Shown here piece by piece: positions 28,047 to 36,569 of a DNA stretch of 64,000 nt. Position numbers and translations under genes: made by a program. The DNA is from FEB-10 sp963710645. GTDB taxonomy: Bacteria; Acidobacteriota; Thermoanaerobaculia; Thermoanaerobaculales; Sulfomarinibacteraceae. Within the stretch, counting starts at the first letter, position 1. Each line of letters opens with the position of its first letter. A model generated the notes under the pieces. That model was not told where the DNA came from. It saw only the letters and a list, made by a program, of their open reading frames with translations, and did not search any database. The stretch covers positions 620,001-684,000 of the forward strand of contig CAVQBD010000001.1 in NCBI GenBank assembly GCA_963710645.1, given 5' to 3'.

Positions 28047-29183
28047 TTATTCCCTGACCGGGGACGACTCGCCCGGTCGCGGTGTGGGCGTGGGGCGGCG
28101 GGCCCCCACGGTGCAGGTGAGACTGTCCGAGTACTTTCCGAGCTGGAGAATCTGCTCGTCCGACATGTCCTTCAGAAACCCGGTCTGAGAGATGCTGGTC
28201 CTGACCAGGCCGGTGTTGTCGGCTGTCGTGTAGGGCACGAGTTTGGCCGCGACGTCGCCCGAGCCCGGTCCCGACAGGTCCAGTGCCCGAACTCCGCCGT
28301 CGAAACAGTGGAGATCCACGTCGTCAAGGTCCAACAGCCGCACCTGGGAGTTTTCCCGGGTCCTGAAGTGGACGGTGTTGGATCTGAGGTCGTAGACAAT
28401 ACGCCACTGGTTCTGCGCGTCGATGGCCACGTTCCCCAACACCCGAAATGCCTGTTCAACCGCATGGTCGGGAGTTGCCAGCATGAGCTGGTTGCGTTGG
28501 GAGGCGACGCGTACAAATCGGGTGAGGCTGGCTTCGCCCTCAGCGGGCGCCACTTTGCCGCCATATCCGAGGCTGGCGTCAAGGGCCTCGATGGAGGCTG
28601 CGTAGGTGGAATTGGCAAGCACCGGCAGGGGGAGTTCATCTCCGGCCCGGATCACTGCCTTGCCGTCGAGGAATTCGATCACGGCGCACGATGCCGACCG
28701 GTCGCAGGCCAGGAAATGCAGGGAGGCGGGGCTGGAAATATTGAACCGGGTGGCGCTGTCGGCCACGTCCTTGACGGTGAGGAAGTTGTCGAGGCAGTAC
28801 TGGACCCATTGGAGGGCGCTGATTCCCGGCCCCTTGACCCCGTTGGGGTATTCGGTGTCATCGAGCCACAGAACCTGCATGGCGAGACCCATTTCGTTCA
28901 TGCCGCCGATGGGGAAATCCCTGCCGTACTGGTTGAAGGTGACGCTGCCGAATTTGGAGACCCAATAGGCCGGAGTGGCGTCGGATCCCACAAGCGCGGT
29001 CTTCTCCACCGGTCGCGGGTTGATGATCAGCCGTCCTCCCGGGACATCCCAGTCATAGTTCACCGCCATCAGGCGGATCTCCTCTCCCGTGAGGAAGAAA
29101 CCGGTGCAAGCGTCGGCCGGCGGAATCTGGCCGGCGAGGACGGCCATGGTCAGAATGATCAGGGTTGTGGCGATTGGTTTCAC
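28047..29183 (-). CDS. Exported linear amide C-N hydrolase (choloylglycine hydrolase family)
   Basis: 378 aa. GTG 29183 is chosen: GGAGGT lies 6 nt upstream and it starts a signal peptide (VKPIATTLIILTMAVL, ending ADA). Cleavage before C26 would expose CTGFFL, the N-terminal nucleophile Cys of this Ntn-hydrolase family (bile salt hydrolase, penicillin V acylase). NYDWDVPGG and GMNEMGLAMQVLWLDD match the substrate-pocket regions. It may hydrolyse N-acyl homoserine lactones or other N-acyl amides in the periplasm; the substrate is not readable from the sequence. It is convergent with the sirtuin gene, 4 nt apart. Confidence 0.87.
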   Translation of the reverse strand: MKPIATTLIILTMAVLAGQIPPADACTGFFLTGEEIRLMAVNYDWDVPGGRLIINPRPVEKTALVGSDATPAYWVSKFGSVTFNQYGRDFPIGGMNEMGLAMQVLWLDDTEYPNGVKGPGISALQWVQYCLDNFLTVKDVADSATRFNISSPASLHFLACDRSASCAVIEFLDGKAVIRAGDELPLPVLANSTYAASIEALDASLGYGGKVAPAEGEASLTRFVRVASQRNQLMLATPDHAVEQAFRVLGNVAIDAQNQWRIVYDLRSNTVHFRTRENSQVRLLDLDDVDLHCFDGGVRALDLSGPGSGDVAAKLVPYTTADNTGLVRTSISQTGFLKDMSDEQILQLGKYSDSLTCTVGARRPTPTPRPGESSPVRE

Positions 29184-29349
29184 TGGAACACCTCCGGCAG
29201 ATCTCAGAGCGGTCACTTTAGCAAAACGGACGTTGTCCCGGAATACAGTCAATATAAACCCAGACGACACCGTTCATCGGCTCCATGCCCGTCGGCGAGT
29301 AACGCGCGGACTACGGTGAATGGTGTTGAGGATGGGTTAAAGTGAATTG

Positions 29350-29916
29350 GTGAAACCAGTTGGAACAGCATTGATTGTCCTGTGCGTTGTGGGTATGGCC
29401 GTGCCCCAGGACCGTCAATTCGTCTTCAGCGACAAGAGTGGTGCAGGACAGCTGTGGGCAAACCTGACGCTGACCTACATGCGGCTCGGTGAGCCGTATC
29501 TGCCGATGGTCATCGGGGTGCAGAATTTCAGCAAACAGAGCGCCCGCCTCGGGCCCGAGAGCTTTCACCTCATCGGGCCCGACGGCAGTAGATACCCGTT
29601 GGCGGAGCTGAAGACCCTGCGACAGGAGTACGAGCGGTTTGGCCAGGACCACCGCGTCGCCAGCGGCGCGGGCATTCCCGTGGACGTATGGATTCGTCAA
29701 CGCCGCTACCGTGAATCGAACTTTTTTCCGGATATCGCACGGTCGCGGCGTCCCACAGTGATCGACGCGGTCTCTCTCGGCCGGGGTGACGGGACGGCCG
29801 ATCTGTTCTATTTCGTGACCCCTCCGGATCTGGCTCCGGGCCGGCCATTCCTGCTCGAGGTCCGCCCCGACGGCTGGGAGGTTCCTCTCCGTCTACGGCT
29901 CATCCTCACCGAGTGA
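29350..29916 (+). CDS. Small exported protein of unknown function
   Basis: 188 aa. A GTG at 29350, or the TTG just before it, starts an N-terminal hydrophobic signal (VGTALIVLCVVGMAV). The mature part is a predicted beta-sandwich: long strands around YMRLGEPYLPMVIGVQNFS, FHLIGPDGSRYPLAELKTL and a closing ending RPFLLEVRPDGWEVPLRLRLIL. No catalytic motif or Cys is present. The family was not recognised. It could be an extracytoplasmic binding or assembly factor. The Shine-Dalgarno is weak. Confidence 0.6.
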   Translation: MKPVGTALIVLCVVGMAVPQDRQFVFSDKSGAGQLWANLTLTYMRLGEPYLPMVIGVQNFSKQSARLGPESFHLIGPDGSRYPLAELKTLRQEYERFGQDHRVASGAGIPVDVWIRQRRYRESNFFPDIARSRRPTVIDAVSLGRGDGTADLFYFVTPPDLAPGRPFLLEVRPDGWEVPLRLRLILTE

Positions 29917-30035
29917 GCTCGGTTGCCGGAAATGTGCCCCGGGACGTTCGTGATGCGTCCGATCACCAACGATCCTTTCTCGATGTCCTAATATGGATTG
30001 GAAAGGAGACCACCTTTCAGATTGGGAGGTGCCCC

Positions 30036-30671
30036 ATGGCACGCCAGACACACGGTAGATCAGCTGCGCGGCTGTTGGTCGCGGCTTGTTTGACGCTGGG
30101 CCTCGCGGCTCCGGCTTCAGCGGAGGATCCCCCGAAGGAAGACCCGGAGTCCAAGCAGGCGGCCGAGCAGCAAGAGGCACCGCCGGCAGGATCACTCGCC
30201 GCCGCCGCCTCCAAGATCAAACTCCAGAAGCCCGCCGAGGGCGAGGACGGAGCGGTGGTCATCACCGACAAGAACTACAAGAAGACGGGAGCCGGGGCAG
30301 CGGTCTCCCAGGGCTCTGGAGTTTCGGCTGCCGGTTCCGCTCCGGCGCTTGGTGCATCGGGTTCATCGCCGGTGGCGTCCAACGCCAACCAGCTCGCCGA
30401 ACAGCTGTTGGCCCAGAAGGCCAAGGTCGACAATATGGAGGCACAGCTGGCCTCATACGACGAGCAGCTGGCTGCCCCACCTGTCGACCCGCGCTTTCCC
30501 AATTCCAGTCAGTCCCCGCAGTTCCGTTCGCCTGGCGTTGTGGATCCGGCCCAGGGCAAGCGCGACGCCTACGCCAAGCAACTCGAGCAAGAGCGGGCCA
30601 AGCTCGCCGATCTGGAAAAGCGGGCCCAGCAGGCCGGTGTCAAAACGGCGAAACCGGCTGCGACGAAATAG
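30036..30671 (+). CDS. Exported Ala/Gln-rich coiled-coil protein
   Basis: 211 aa. ATG 30036 follows GGGAGG. The signal peptide ends ASA near residue 28. The mature chain is low-complexity: Ala/Ser/Gly-rich stretches, then two short coiled-coil segments (about 120-145, LAEQLLAQKAKVDNMEAQL, and 175-205, LEQERAKLADLEKRAQ). There is no enzyme motif. It looks like a periplasmic structural or tether protein. The function is not known. Confidence 0.6.
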   Translation: MARQTHGRSAARLLVAACLTLGLAAPASAEDPPKEDPESKQAAEQQEAPPAGSLAAAASKIKLQKPAEGEDGAVVITDKNYKKTGAGAAVSQGSGVSAAGSAPALGASGSSPVASNANQLAEQLLAQKAKVDNMEAQLASYDEQLAAPPVDPRFPNSSQSPQFRSPGVVDPAQGKRDAYAKQLEQERAKLADLEKRAQQAGVKTAKPAATK

Positions 30672-31374
30672 ACCTGAGTTTCGAGTTCCGGGTTGATCCC
30701 CCTCCCGCACGGATGGCAGGGAGATGGTCAAAAGTCCAAAGTTGGGCTCATCCGGGAAGACGTGAGATGGGGCTTTTGCGTGCCCGTCTCCGAGCGCGGA
30801 TTCAGGAGGCAGGGGCAGCGACGGCAATCTGGGGCAGCGTCCGTGATCGGCGGCTGCGTCAGCGATCAGGGGCCGCGACAGTGATCAGCTGGGATTGCCC
30901 CGGATAGCGGTTGCTGTTCACCGATGCTGCCATCTGTCCCGGACGCCGGTTGCTGTCCCTGTCCGGGTCGCTGCCATCTGCCCGTGGCGCTGATTGCTGT
31001 CGCAGACACTGACGCCGGAATCCGGGCCCTTGCGTTCGCTTCGATTCACTGACTTCGACGCGCCCATCTCCCCGAAGCGCTACCCGAGGTTGCCCCCTTT
31101 TACATTGTTGGGACCTTAACGAGGTGGATTTCTCAATGCCTTGAATCCCAACAATGTTAAAGACGGCACGCCCGGTCAACGCGCCCTCCTCGCCACCGGG
31201 AGGGCGGGTGGGAACGTTCAACGTGTAACGTGTAACGTTCAACTTCAAGGCGCCCGGAGTGGCACGCCCGCCTATCGCGCCCACCTCGCTCCGGGTGGGT
31301 GGGTGGTTTCGTTCTTCGGCCAGCGGGGGAGGATGGGGGAAAACCCGCAACCCGGAACTCAGAACCGGTCTGTA
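30672..31374. repeat. Intergenic repeat mosaic with a 12-bp inverted repeat
   Basis: No gene is supported. About 30693-30742 repeats 24064-24115. About 30830-30990 has irregular repeats around GCGGTTGCTGT and GCTGCCATCTG. About 31024-31095 belongs to the CCCATCTCCC repeat family. ACATTGTTGGGA (31102-31113) and TCCCAACAATGT (31146-31157) form a perfect 12-bp inverted repeat around a 32-nt spacer. About 31211-31275 repeats 39944-40003. Confidence 0.65.
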
Positions 31375-31869
31375 TCAGCGCTGCACGACTTCACCACAAC
31401 GAAGCATGTACGGCGCGTAGGGGTTTCCGATGGCCTCGTCGGGTTGCAGCCAGGCCTTTTTCTCCATCGGACAGTAGGCGACCACGGGGCGATCGCCCAG
31501 AACCAACGCGTGGTATCGAACAAGCGGCTTGGTGAGTTCGGCAAGTTCGCTTCGCACCGCTGCGAGCCCGGTGGCGTTGGCGACCTTGTCGGCCCCTTCC
31601 ACGATCTCCGGAAGCAGCGCTTTGACGGCGTCACCGTCGCCTGAGGAAACCCCGGCCGCTGTCGGACTGAAATTTCCCTGCGATCCGGCGGCGATGGCAC
31701 CAATGGCCCTGGCATTCATTGACACATCAGCGGTCGAATCCTCCATCAAAGCCTGCCGGATGGCCTCGTAATGTGCCGACATATCGACAAACGCGTTGCT
31801 CCCTCCAGCCCCTGCACTCAAAGAGACGCCGACTGCCATCACCAGCGCGAATACCAGTGTCCTGTTCAT
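31375..31869 (-). CDS. Exported DUF3347-like protein of the copper efflux operon
   Basis: 164 aa. ATG 31869 gives the best Shine-Dalgarno spacing; two Met codons lie just upstream. Signal peptide 1-20. The mature protein starts with a helix (HYEAIRQALMEDSTADVSMNA) and ends with CPMEKKAWLQPDEAIGNPYAPYMLRCGEV, the conserved Cys-Met...Cys end of DUF3347 domains often fused to CusB-type adaptors. It is the last gene of the cus operon, 35 nt after cusA. It probably binds Cu or Ag, or interacts with the adaptor, in the periplasm. Confidence 0.75.
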   Translation of the reverse strand: MNRTLVFALVMAVGVSLSAGAGGSNAFVDMSAHYEAIRQALMEDSTADVSMNARAIGAIAAGSQGNFSPTAAGVSSGDGDAVKALLPEIVEGADKVANATGLAAVRSELAELTKPLVRYHALVLGDRPVVAYCPMEKKAWLQPDEAIGNPYAPYMLRCGEVVQR

Positions 31870-31903
31870 CTCCATCTCCCTTCGGTCCACTCTTGTGTTC
31901 TGC

Positions 31904-34900
31904 CTACTGCCTGCTGCTCACCGCCTGCTTACGCAACGCCCGTTCCCTCCAAATGAAATAGACGGCCGGGTACACAACCAGCTCTCCCACAAATGACGTG
32001 GCAATTCCCCCGACCATGGGCGCTGCGATGCGCCGCATGACGTCGGAACCGATGCCCGTTGCCCACAGGATCGGCGTCAGGGCCACGACAGTGGTGATGA
32101 CGGTCATCATCTTCGGGCGGATTCGCTGGACGGCTCCCTCGTGGACCGCACCAACGAGGTCGGCGATCTTGGTCATGCCATCCCGCTTCCGCCACCTCTC
32201 GTAGGCGAGGTCGAGGTAGAGCAGCATCACCACCCCGGTTTCGGCGTCGAGACCGGCCAGTGCGATCACCCCGACCCACACGGCGATGGACCAGTTGTAT
32301 CCGAGGAAGTACATCAGCCAGATCGCACCCACCAACGAGAACGGTACGGCGAGCAGCACGATGGCGGTCTTGGTCCACGATTTCGTGTTCAGGTAGAGGA
32401 TGACGATGACCAGCAACAGGGTGATGGGCACGATCACGAGAAGCCGGGCCCGGGCTCGCTGCATGTATTCGTACTGTCCGGACCACAGGATGCTGTAGCC
32501 GTCGGGCAACTCTATGTCGCGTTCCACGACCTCCCGTGCGTGCTTCACCCATCCGCCCACATCCGAGGTGGTGAGGTCTACGTAGACCCATGCGTTGGGA
32601 CGGGCGCTCTCGGTCTTGATCGCCGGTGGGCCCTGGCGGATGTGGAGATCGGCAACCTGACCTAGCGGTATCTGCGCGCCGGTGGGAGTCGAAACCACAA
32701 CTTCGGCGAGTTTGCCAACGTTGTCGCGGAGTTCCCGCGGATAGCGGACGTTGATGGGGTAGCGTTCGAGGCCCTCCACAGTATGACCGACATTCATGCC
32801 GCCGATGGCCGATGCGATGACGTCCTGAACGTCGCCCACAGTGAGGCCGAACCGTGCCGCCGCCTCGCGGTTGATGGTGACCTCCACGTAGTTGCCGCCC
32901 ATCACTCTCTCCGCGTACGCCGACAGGGTGCCCGGCAGGTCGCGGACGGCGGCCTCGACTTCGCGGCCGAGATTTTCCAGAACCGCGAGGTCCTCGCCAG
33001 AGATTTTGATCCCCACCGGCGTCTTGATGCCGGTGGAAAGCATGTCGATGCGGGTTTTGATCGGCGGGATCCAGGCATTTGTAAGCCCCGGGAAATCAAC
33101 CGCAGTGTTGAGTTCCTCGATGAGCCGCTTCTTGGTCATGCCTTGCCGCCATTCCGATGGCGGCTTGAGACGGATGGTGGTCTCGATCATGGTCAGCGGC
33201 GCCGGATCGGTGGCGGTATCGGCGCGGCCGATCTTGCCCAGCACCGACTCCACCTCGGGGAACGAGGCGATGATCCGGTCGGTTTGCTGGAGCAGTTCCT
33301 TGGCCTTGGTGATGGAGATTCCCGGAAACGTGGTGGGCATGTAGAGCAGATCACCCTCCCACAACGGCGGCATGAACTCCGAACCGATGTGTGCCAGCGG
33401 AATGACAATGGAGACCACCAGGGCCACGGCCAGGACCACCACCGGCCAACGCCACCTGATGACGGCGTGGAGCACCGGGTCGTAGACGGCTCGCAGCAGG
33501 CGCGAGACCGGGTGGCTCTCCTCCGATCGGATCCGGCCCCTGACAAACCAGAACATGAGCACCGGAACCAGGGTGATGGCGAGTACCGAAGAGGCCGCCA
33601 TGGCATAGGTTTTTGTAAAGGCGAGCGGCCGGAACAATCGGCCCTCCTGGGCTTCGAGGGTGAACACCGGCATGAACGAAACGGTGATCACGAGCAGGGT
33701 GAAGAAAAGTGTCGGACCGACCTCGACCGCCGATCGCAGGATGATATCGAAATGGCTCCTCCGGCCCCGCCACTCCTCATAGTGCTTGTGGGCGTTCTCC
33801 ACCATCACGATGGCCGCGTCCACCAGCACCCCGATGGAGATGGCGATGCCGCCGAGCGACATGATGTTGGCGCCGAGACCCTGGATCTTCATGACAATGA
33901 AGGCCAGCAGGATGGACACAGGAATCGACAGGATGACCACGAAGGCCGATCGGAAATGGAAGAGAAAGACGACGCACACCAGGGCAACGATGATCGACTC
34001 CTCGATCAGGGTCCGGGTGAGGGTCCCGATGGCCTCCTCGATGAGCTGGGTCCGGTCATATCCCACCTCGATGGTGATGTCGTCGGGCAGCCCAGCGCGG
34101 AGTTCCTCGAGCCGTTGTTTGACCCTCTCGATCACTTCCAGGGTGTCGGCGCCGTCCCGCACGACGATGATTCCGCCTACCGTTTCGCCCTCTCCGTTCC
34201 ACTCAGCGATTCCCCGTCGGATCTCGGGCCCGATGGTGACGTGGGCGACGTCTTTCAAGAGCACCGGCGAGCCGCCGGGAGCCAACGCAAGGGGGATGTG
34301 CTCGAGGTCCCGGACGTCCTGGATGTAGCCTCGTCCCACCACCATGAACTCCTTCTCGGAGAGCTCGAGAAGGCGGCCGCCGACGTCGGTGTTGGAATCC
34401 TGGATGGCTGCCTTGATCCGTTTGAGCGAGATGCCGTGGCTTCGCATCCGCAATGGATCCACCTCGACCTGGTACTGGCGAACGAATCCGCCGAAGGTGG
34501 CCACCTCCGAAACTCCCTCCACCGAGACCAGGCCGTAGCGGAGGTACCAGTCCTGGTAGGAACGGAGTTCGGCCAACGAACGGGTGGGTGAGTTGAGTGC
34601 GTACATGAAGGCCCAGCCGACGCCGGTGGCGTCCGGCCCGAGTTGGGGCGCCACGCCGTCCGGGAGTCCGGTGGGCAGTCCGGAGAGGTACTCGAGCACC
34701 CGCGACCGCGCCCAATACAAATCGGTGCCGTCCTCGAAGATCACGTAGACGAATGAAAAACCGAAGAAGGAATAGCCGCGAACCACCTTGGCGTGAGGCA
34801 CCGACAGCATCTTCGACGAGATCGGGTAGGTGACCTGATCCTCCACAACCTGGGGGGCCTGGCCCGGGAACTCGGTGTAGACGATCACCTGCACGTCCGA

Positions 34901-35089
34901 AAGGTCGGGAATTGCATCCAGGCGCATGTGGCGCACCGCCCAGACACCACCCGATATGGCCAACACCATTGCGACGAGCATGAGGAACTGGTTGCGTAGC
35001 GACCACTCGATGATGCGGGCCAGGAGCCCGGGACTCGGGACTCGGGACTCGGAATTCGGGACTCGGGACTCGGGACTCGGATTCATCAT
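31904..35089 (-). CDS. cusA: Heavy-metal RND efflux pump, CusA/CzcA type
   Basis: 1061 aa inner-membrane pump with 12 predicted helices and two large periplasmic loops. Motifs: ISIGVLVDAAIVMVENA (proton relay Asp) and ALAGLDAETGVVMLLYL (relay Glu), as in CusA. The periplasmic region around DMLSTGIKTPVGIKI keeps the Met expected in the metal site. With the HMBD-bearing adaptor, Cu(I)/Ag(I) is the likely substrate. Residues about 4-20 (SPESRVPNSESRVPSPG) are encoded by a heptamer tandem repeat (35031-35079) and do not belong to the usual N-terminus, which begins near LARIIEWSLRNQ. Confidence 0.93.
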   Translation of the reverse strand: MMNPSPESRVPNSESRVPSPGLLARIIEWSLRNQFLMLVAMVLAISGGVWAVRHMRLDAIPDLSDVQVIVYTEFPGQAPQVVEDQVTYPISSKMLSVPHAKVVRGYSFFGFSFVYVIFEDGTDLYWARSRVLEYLSGLPTGLPDGVAPQLGPDATGVGWAFMYALNSPTRSLAELRSYQDWYLRYGLVSVEGVSEVATFGGFVRQYQVEVDPLRMRSHGISLKRIKAAIQDSNTDVGGRLLELSEKEFMVVGRGYIQDVRDLEHIPLALAPGGSPVLLKDVAHVTIGPEIRRGIAEWNGEGETVGGIIVVRDGADTLEVIERVKQRLEELRAGLPDDITIEVGYDRTQLIEEAIGTLTRTLIEESIIVALVCVVFLFHFRSAFVVILSIPVSILLAFIVMKIQGLGANIMSLGGIAISIGVLVDAAIVMVENAHKHYEEWRGRRSHFDIILRSAVEVGPTLFFTLLVITVSFMPVFTLEAQEGRLFRPLAFTKTYAMAASSVLAITLVPVLMFWFVRGRIRSEESHPVSRLLRAVYDPVLHAVIRWRWPVVVLAVALVVSIVIPLAHIGSEFMPPLWEGDLLYMPTTFPGISITKAKELLQQTDRIIASFPEVESVLGKIGRADTATDPAPLTMIETTIRLKPPSEWRQGMTKKRLIEELNTAVDFPGLTNAWIPPIKTRIDMLSTGIKTPVGIKISGEDLAVLENLGREVEAAVRDLPGTLSAYAERVMGGNYVEVTINREAAARFGLTVGDVQDVIASAIGGMNVGHTVEGLERYPINVRYPRELRDNVGKLAEVVVSTPTGAQIPLGQVADLHIRQGPPAIKTESARPNAWVYVDLTTSDVGGWVKHAREVVERDIELPDGYSILWSGQYEYMQRARARLLVIVPITLLLVIVILYLNTKSWTKTAIVLLAVPFSLVGAIWLMYFLGYNWSIAVWVGVIALAGLDAETGVVMLLYLDLAYERWRKRDGMTKIADLVGAVHEGAVQRIRPKMMTVITTVVALTPILWATGIGSDVMRRIAAPMVGGIATSFVGELVVYPAVYFIWRERALRKQAVSSRQ
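35031..35079. repeat. Seven GGACTCG heptamers inside the 5' end of cusA
   Basis: Seven tandem heptamers; six are GGACTCG and the fourth is GAATTCG. They lie within the first 20 codons of cusA, in frame. Confidence 0.9.
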
Positions 35090-35099
35090 CAGTCCCCTC

Positions 35100-36569
35100 C
35101 TAGTGTCCGGCGTGTTCGGGCGCGGAGGTCATTTTGGAGATGGCGGCGCGCAGATTGGACTCGGAGTCGATCAGGAATTGGGCCGACGTGACCACCACCT
35201 CCGAACCTGAAAGCCCCTCGATTACCTGCACAAAGCCGTCATCCCCCTCGACTCCGAGTCGCACCTCGCGGGGTGCGAAGCGGCCGTCACCCAAGGCCAA
35301 AACGACCACATCGCGTTCGCCGGTTCTGAGCACCGCCTGGGTTGGAACCGCCACTGCGTCGGAGACCGCAACGGGTTCGAAGCGGACGGTGGCGTACATC
35401 CCGACTCTGAGCCTCCCGCTGGGATTCGGAACCTCGATGATCAGGTTGATCGTTCGGGTCTGTTCCCCGACCTCGGGCTCGATGAACCGAACCCGGCCGA
35501 CGATGGTCTCGCCGGGCAGGTGGGTGATGTCGATGGCGGCGGGCGTCCCCACAGTAATCCAGCGGAGCTGGTCTTCGAAGACCTCGGCAGTGAGCAGGAG
35601 CTTGCCGAGGTCGGCGATGTGGATGACGTCCATCCCGGGCTGGATTGCCATTCCCTCCAGGCCGTGGGTCCGCTTCATGACGATGCCCGACGAAGGAGCG
35701 AAAACGGTGATGGTGCGCTGCACCGAACCCCGTGATTCGATGGAGCGGATCTGTTCGTCGGTGAGGTTCCAGTATCCGAGCCGATTGCGGGCGGCTTCGA
35801 CCAGCTGTCGGGCACGCAGCTGAACGTCTTCGGACGCCCCGGAAAGACTCTCCGCGTAGCGGATCGACGACAGCAGCTCGCGCTGGGTCTGGACGAGTTC
35901 GGGGGCGTAGACCTCGAAGAGGGGATCTCCTCGGCGAACAGGCTGGCCGACCGACTCGACGTAAACCGATTCCACAAAGCCCGGATACCGCGTGGTGACC
36001 GTGACCATTCCCTCCAGGTCGTAGTCGAGATGACCCACGGTTCGAATTTGGCGGACGATGTCGCGTCGGCTCGCCGGTTGGGTGGTGACATTCATCTTCT
36101 GAACCACCGCCGGATCGATGCGCACCACGGGACCGTCGTCTCCTGAAGACCCATCGTCGACTGCGTGGTCGCTGACCCCGGGTCCTGATTCGGCGGCGAC
36201 CAGGTCCATGCCGCAGATGGGACACGAACCGGGCCGCGGTTCCGCGATCTGTGGATGCATGGGGCAGGTCCAGAGTGGCTGGGCGCTGCTGTCCGCCCGG
36301 TCTGGATCGGCAACCTCGGTCTCCAACGGCACCAGGTCCATGCCGCAGATTGGACAGCTGCCGGGGTGGTCCTGGACCATTTCGGGGTGCATGGGACAGG
36401 TGAAGAGACCGGCGGCTTGCGACGGCTGCGCGTGGACTTCGCCAGATCCGTGGAGCACCCCCCAGATCCAGGCGTCCACGGAGTGGAGATCGAGTGGATC
36501 TACCACCAGGAACAAGGTGATTGCGATGCCGACCAGAACCCAGGCAACGGCTTTCAACGCGGTGGTCAC
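35100..36569 (-). CDS. cusB: RND efflux adaptor with two heavy-metal-binding domains, CusB type
   Basis: 489 aa. An N-terminal membrane anchor (about 5-24) is followed by two tandem heavy-metal-binding domains at 57-82 and 100-126, each with the pattern TCPMHP...GSCPICGMDLV. The membrane-fusion core follows (VESVYVESVGQPVRRGDPLFEVYAPEL for the lipoyl half, then a helical hairpin and beta-barrel). It links CusA to the outer-membrane channel and passes metal to the pump. Its start overlaps the cusC stop by 4 nt. The doubled metal domain is uncommon; one copy is usual. Confidence 0.92.
   Translation of the reverse strand: MTTALKAVAWVLVGIAITLFLVVDPLDLHSVDAWIWGVLHGSGEVHAQPSQAAGLFTCPMHPEMVQDHPGSCPICGMDLVPLETEVADPDRADSSAQPLWTCPMHPQIAEPRPGSCPICGMDLVAAESGPGVSDHAVDDGSSGDDGPVVRIDPAVVQKMNVTTQPASRRDIVRQIRTVGHLDYDLEGMVTVTTRYPGFVESVYVESVGQPVRRGDPLFEVYAPELVQTQRELLSSIRYAESLSGASEDVQLRARQLVEAARNRLGYWNLTDEQIRSIESRGSVQRTITVFAPSSGIVMKRTHGLEGMAIQPGMDVIHIADLGKLLLTAEVFEDQLRWITVGTPAAIDITHLPGETIVGRVRFIEPEVGEQTRTINLIIEVPNPSGRLRVGMYATVRFEPVAVSDAVAVPTQAVLRTGERDVVVLALGDGRFAPREVRLGVEGDDGFVQVIEGLSGSEVVVTSAQFLIDSESNLRAAISKMTSAPEHAGH

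Noticed and set aside
30693..30742. Integration site (att) because the segment also occurs at 24064-24115
   Set aside because: The interval between the copies is ordinary chromosomal genes with no integrase, and the segment belongs to the dispersed repeat families.
31102..31157. Insertion sequence ends
   Set aside because: The 12-bp inverted repeat encloses only 32 bp and no transposase lies nearby.
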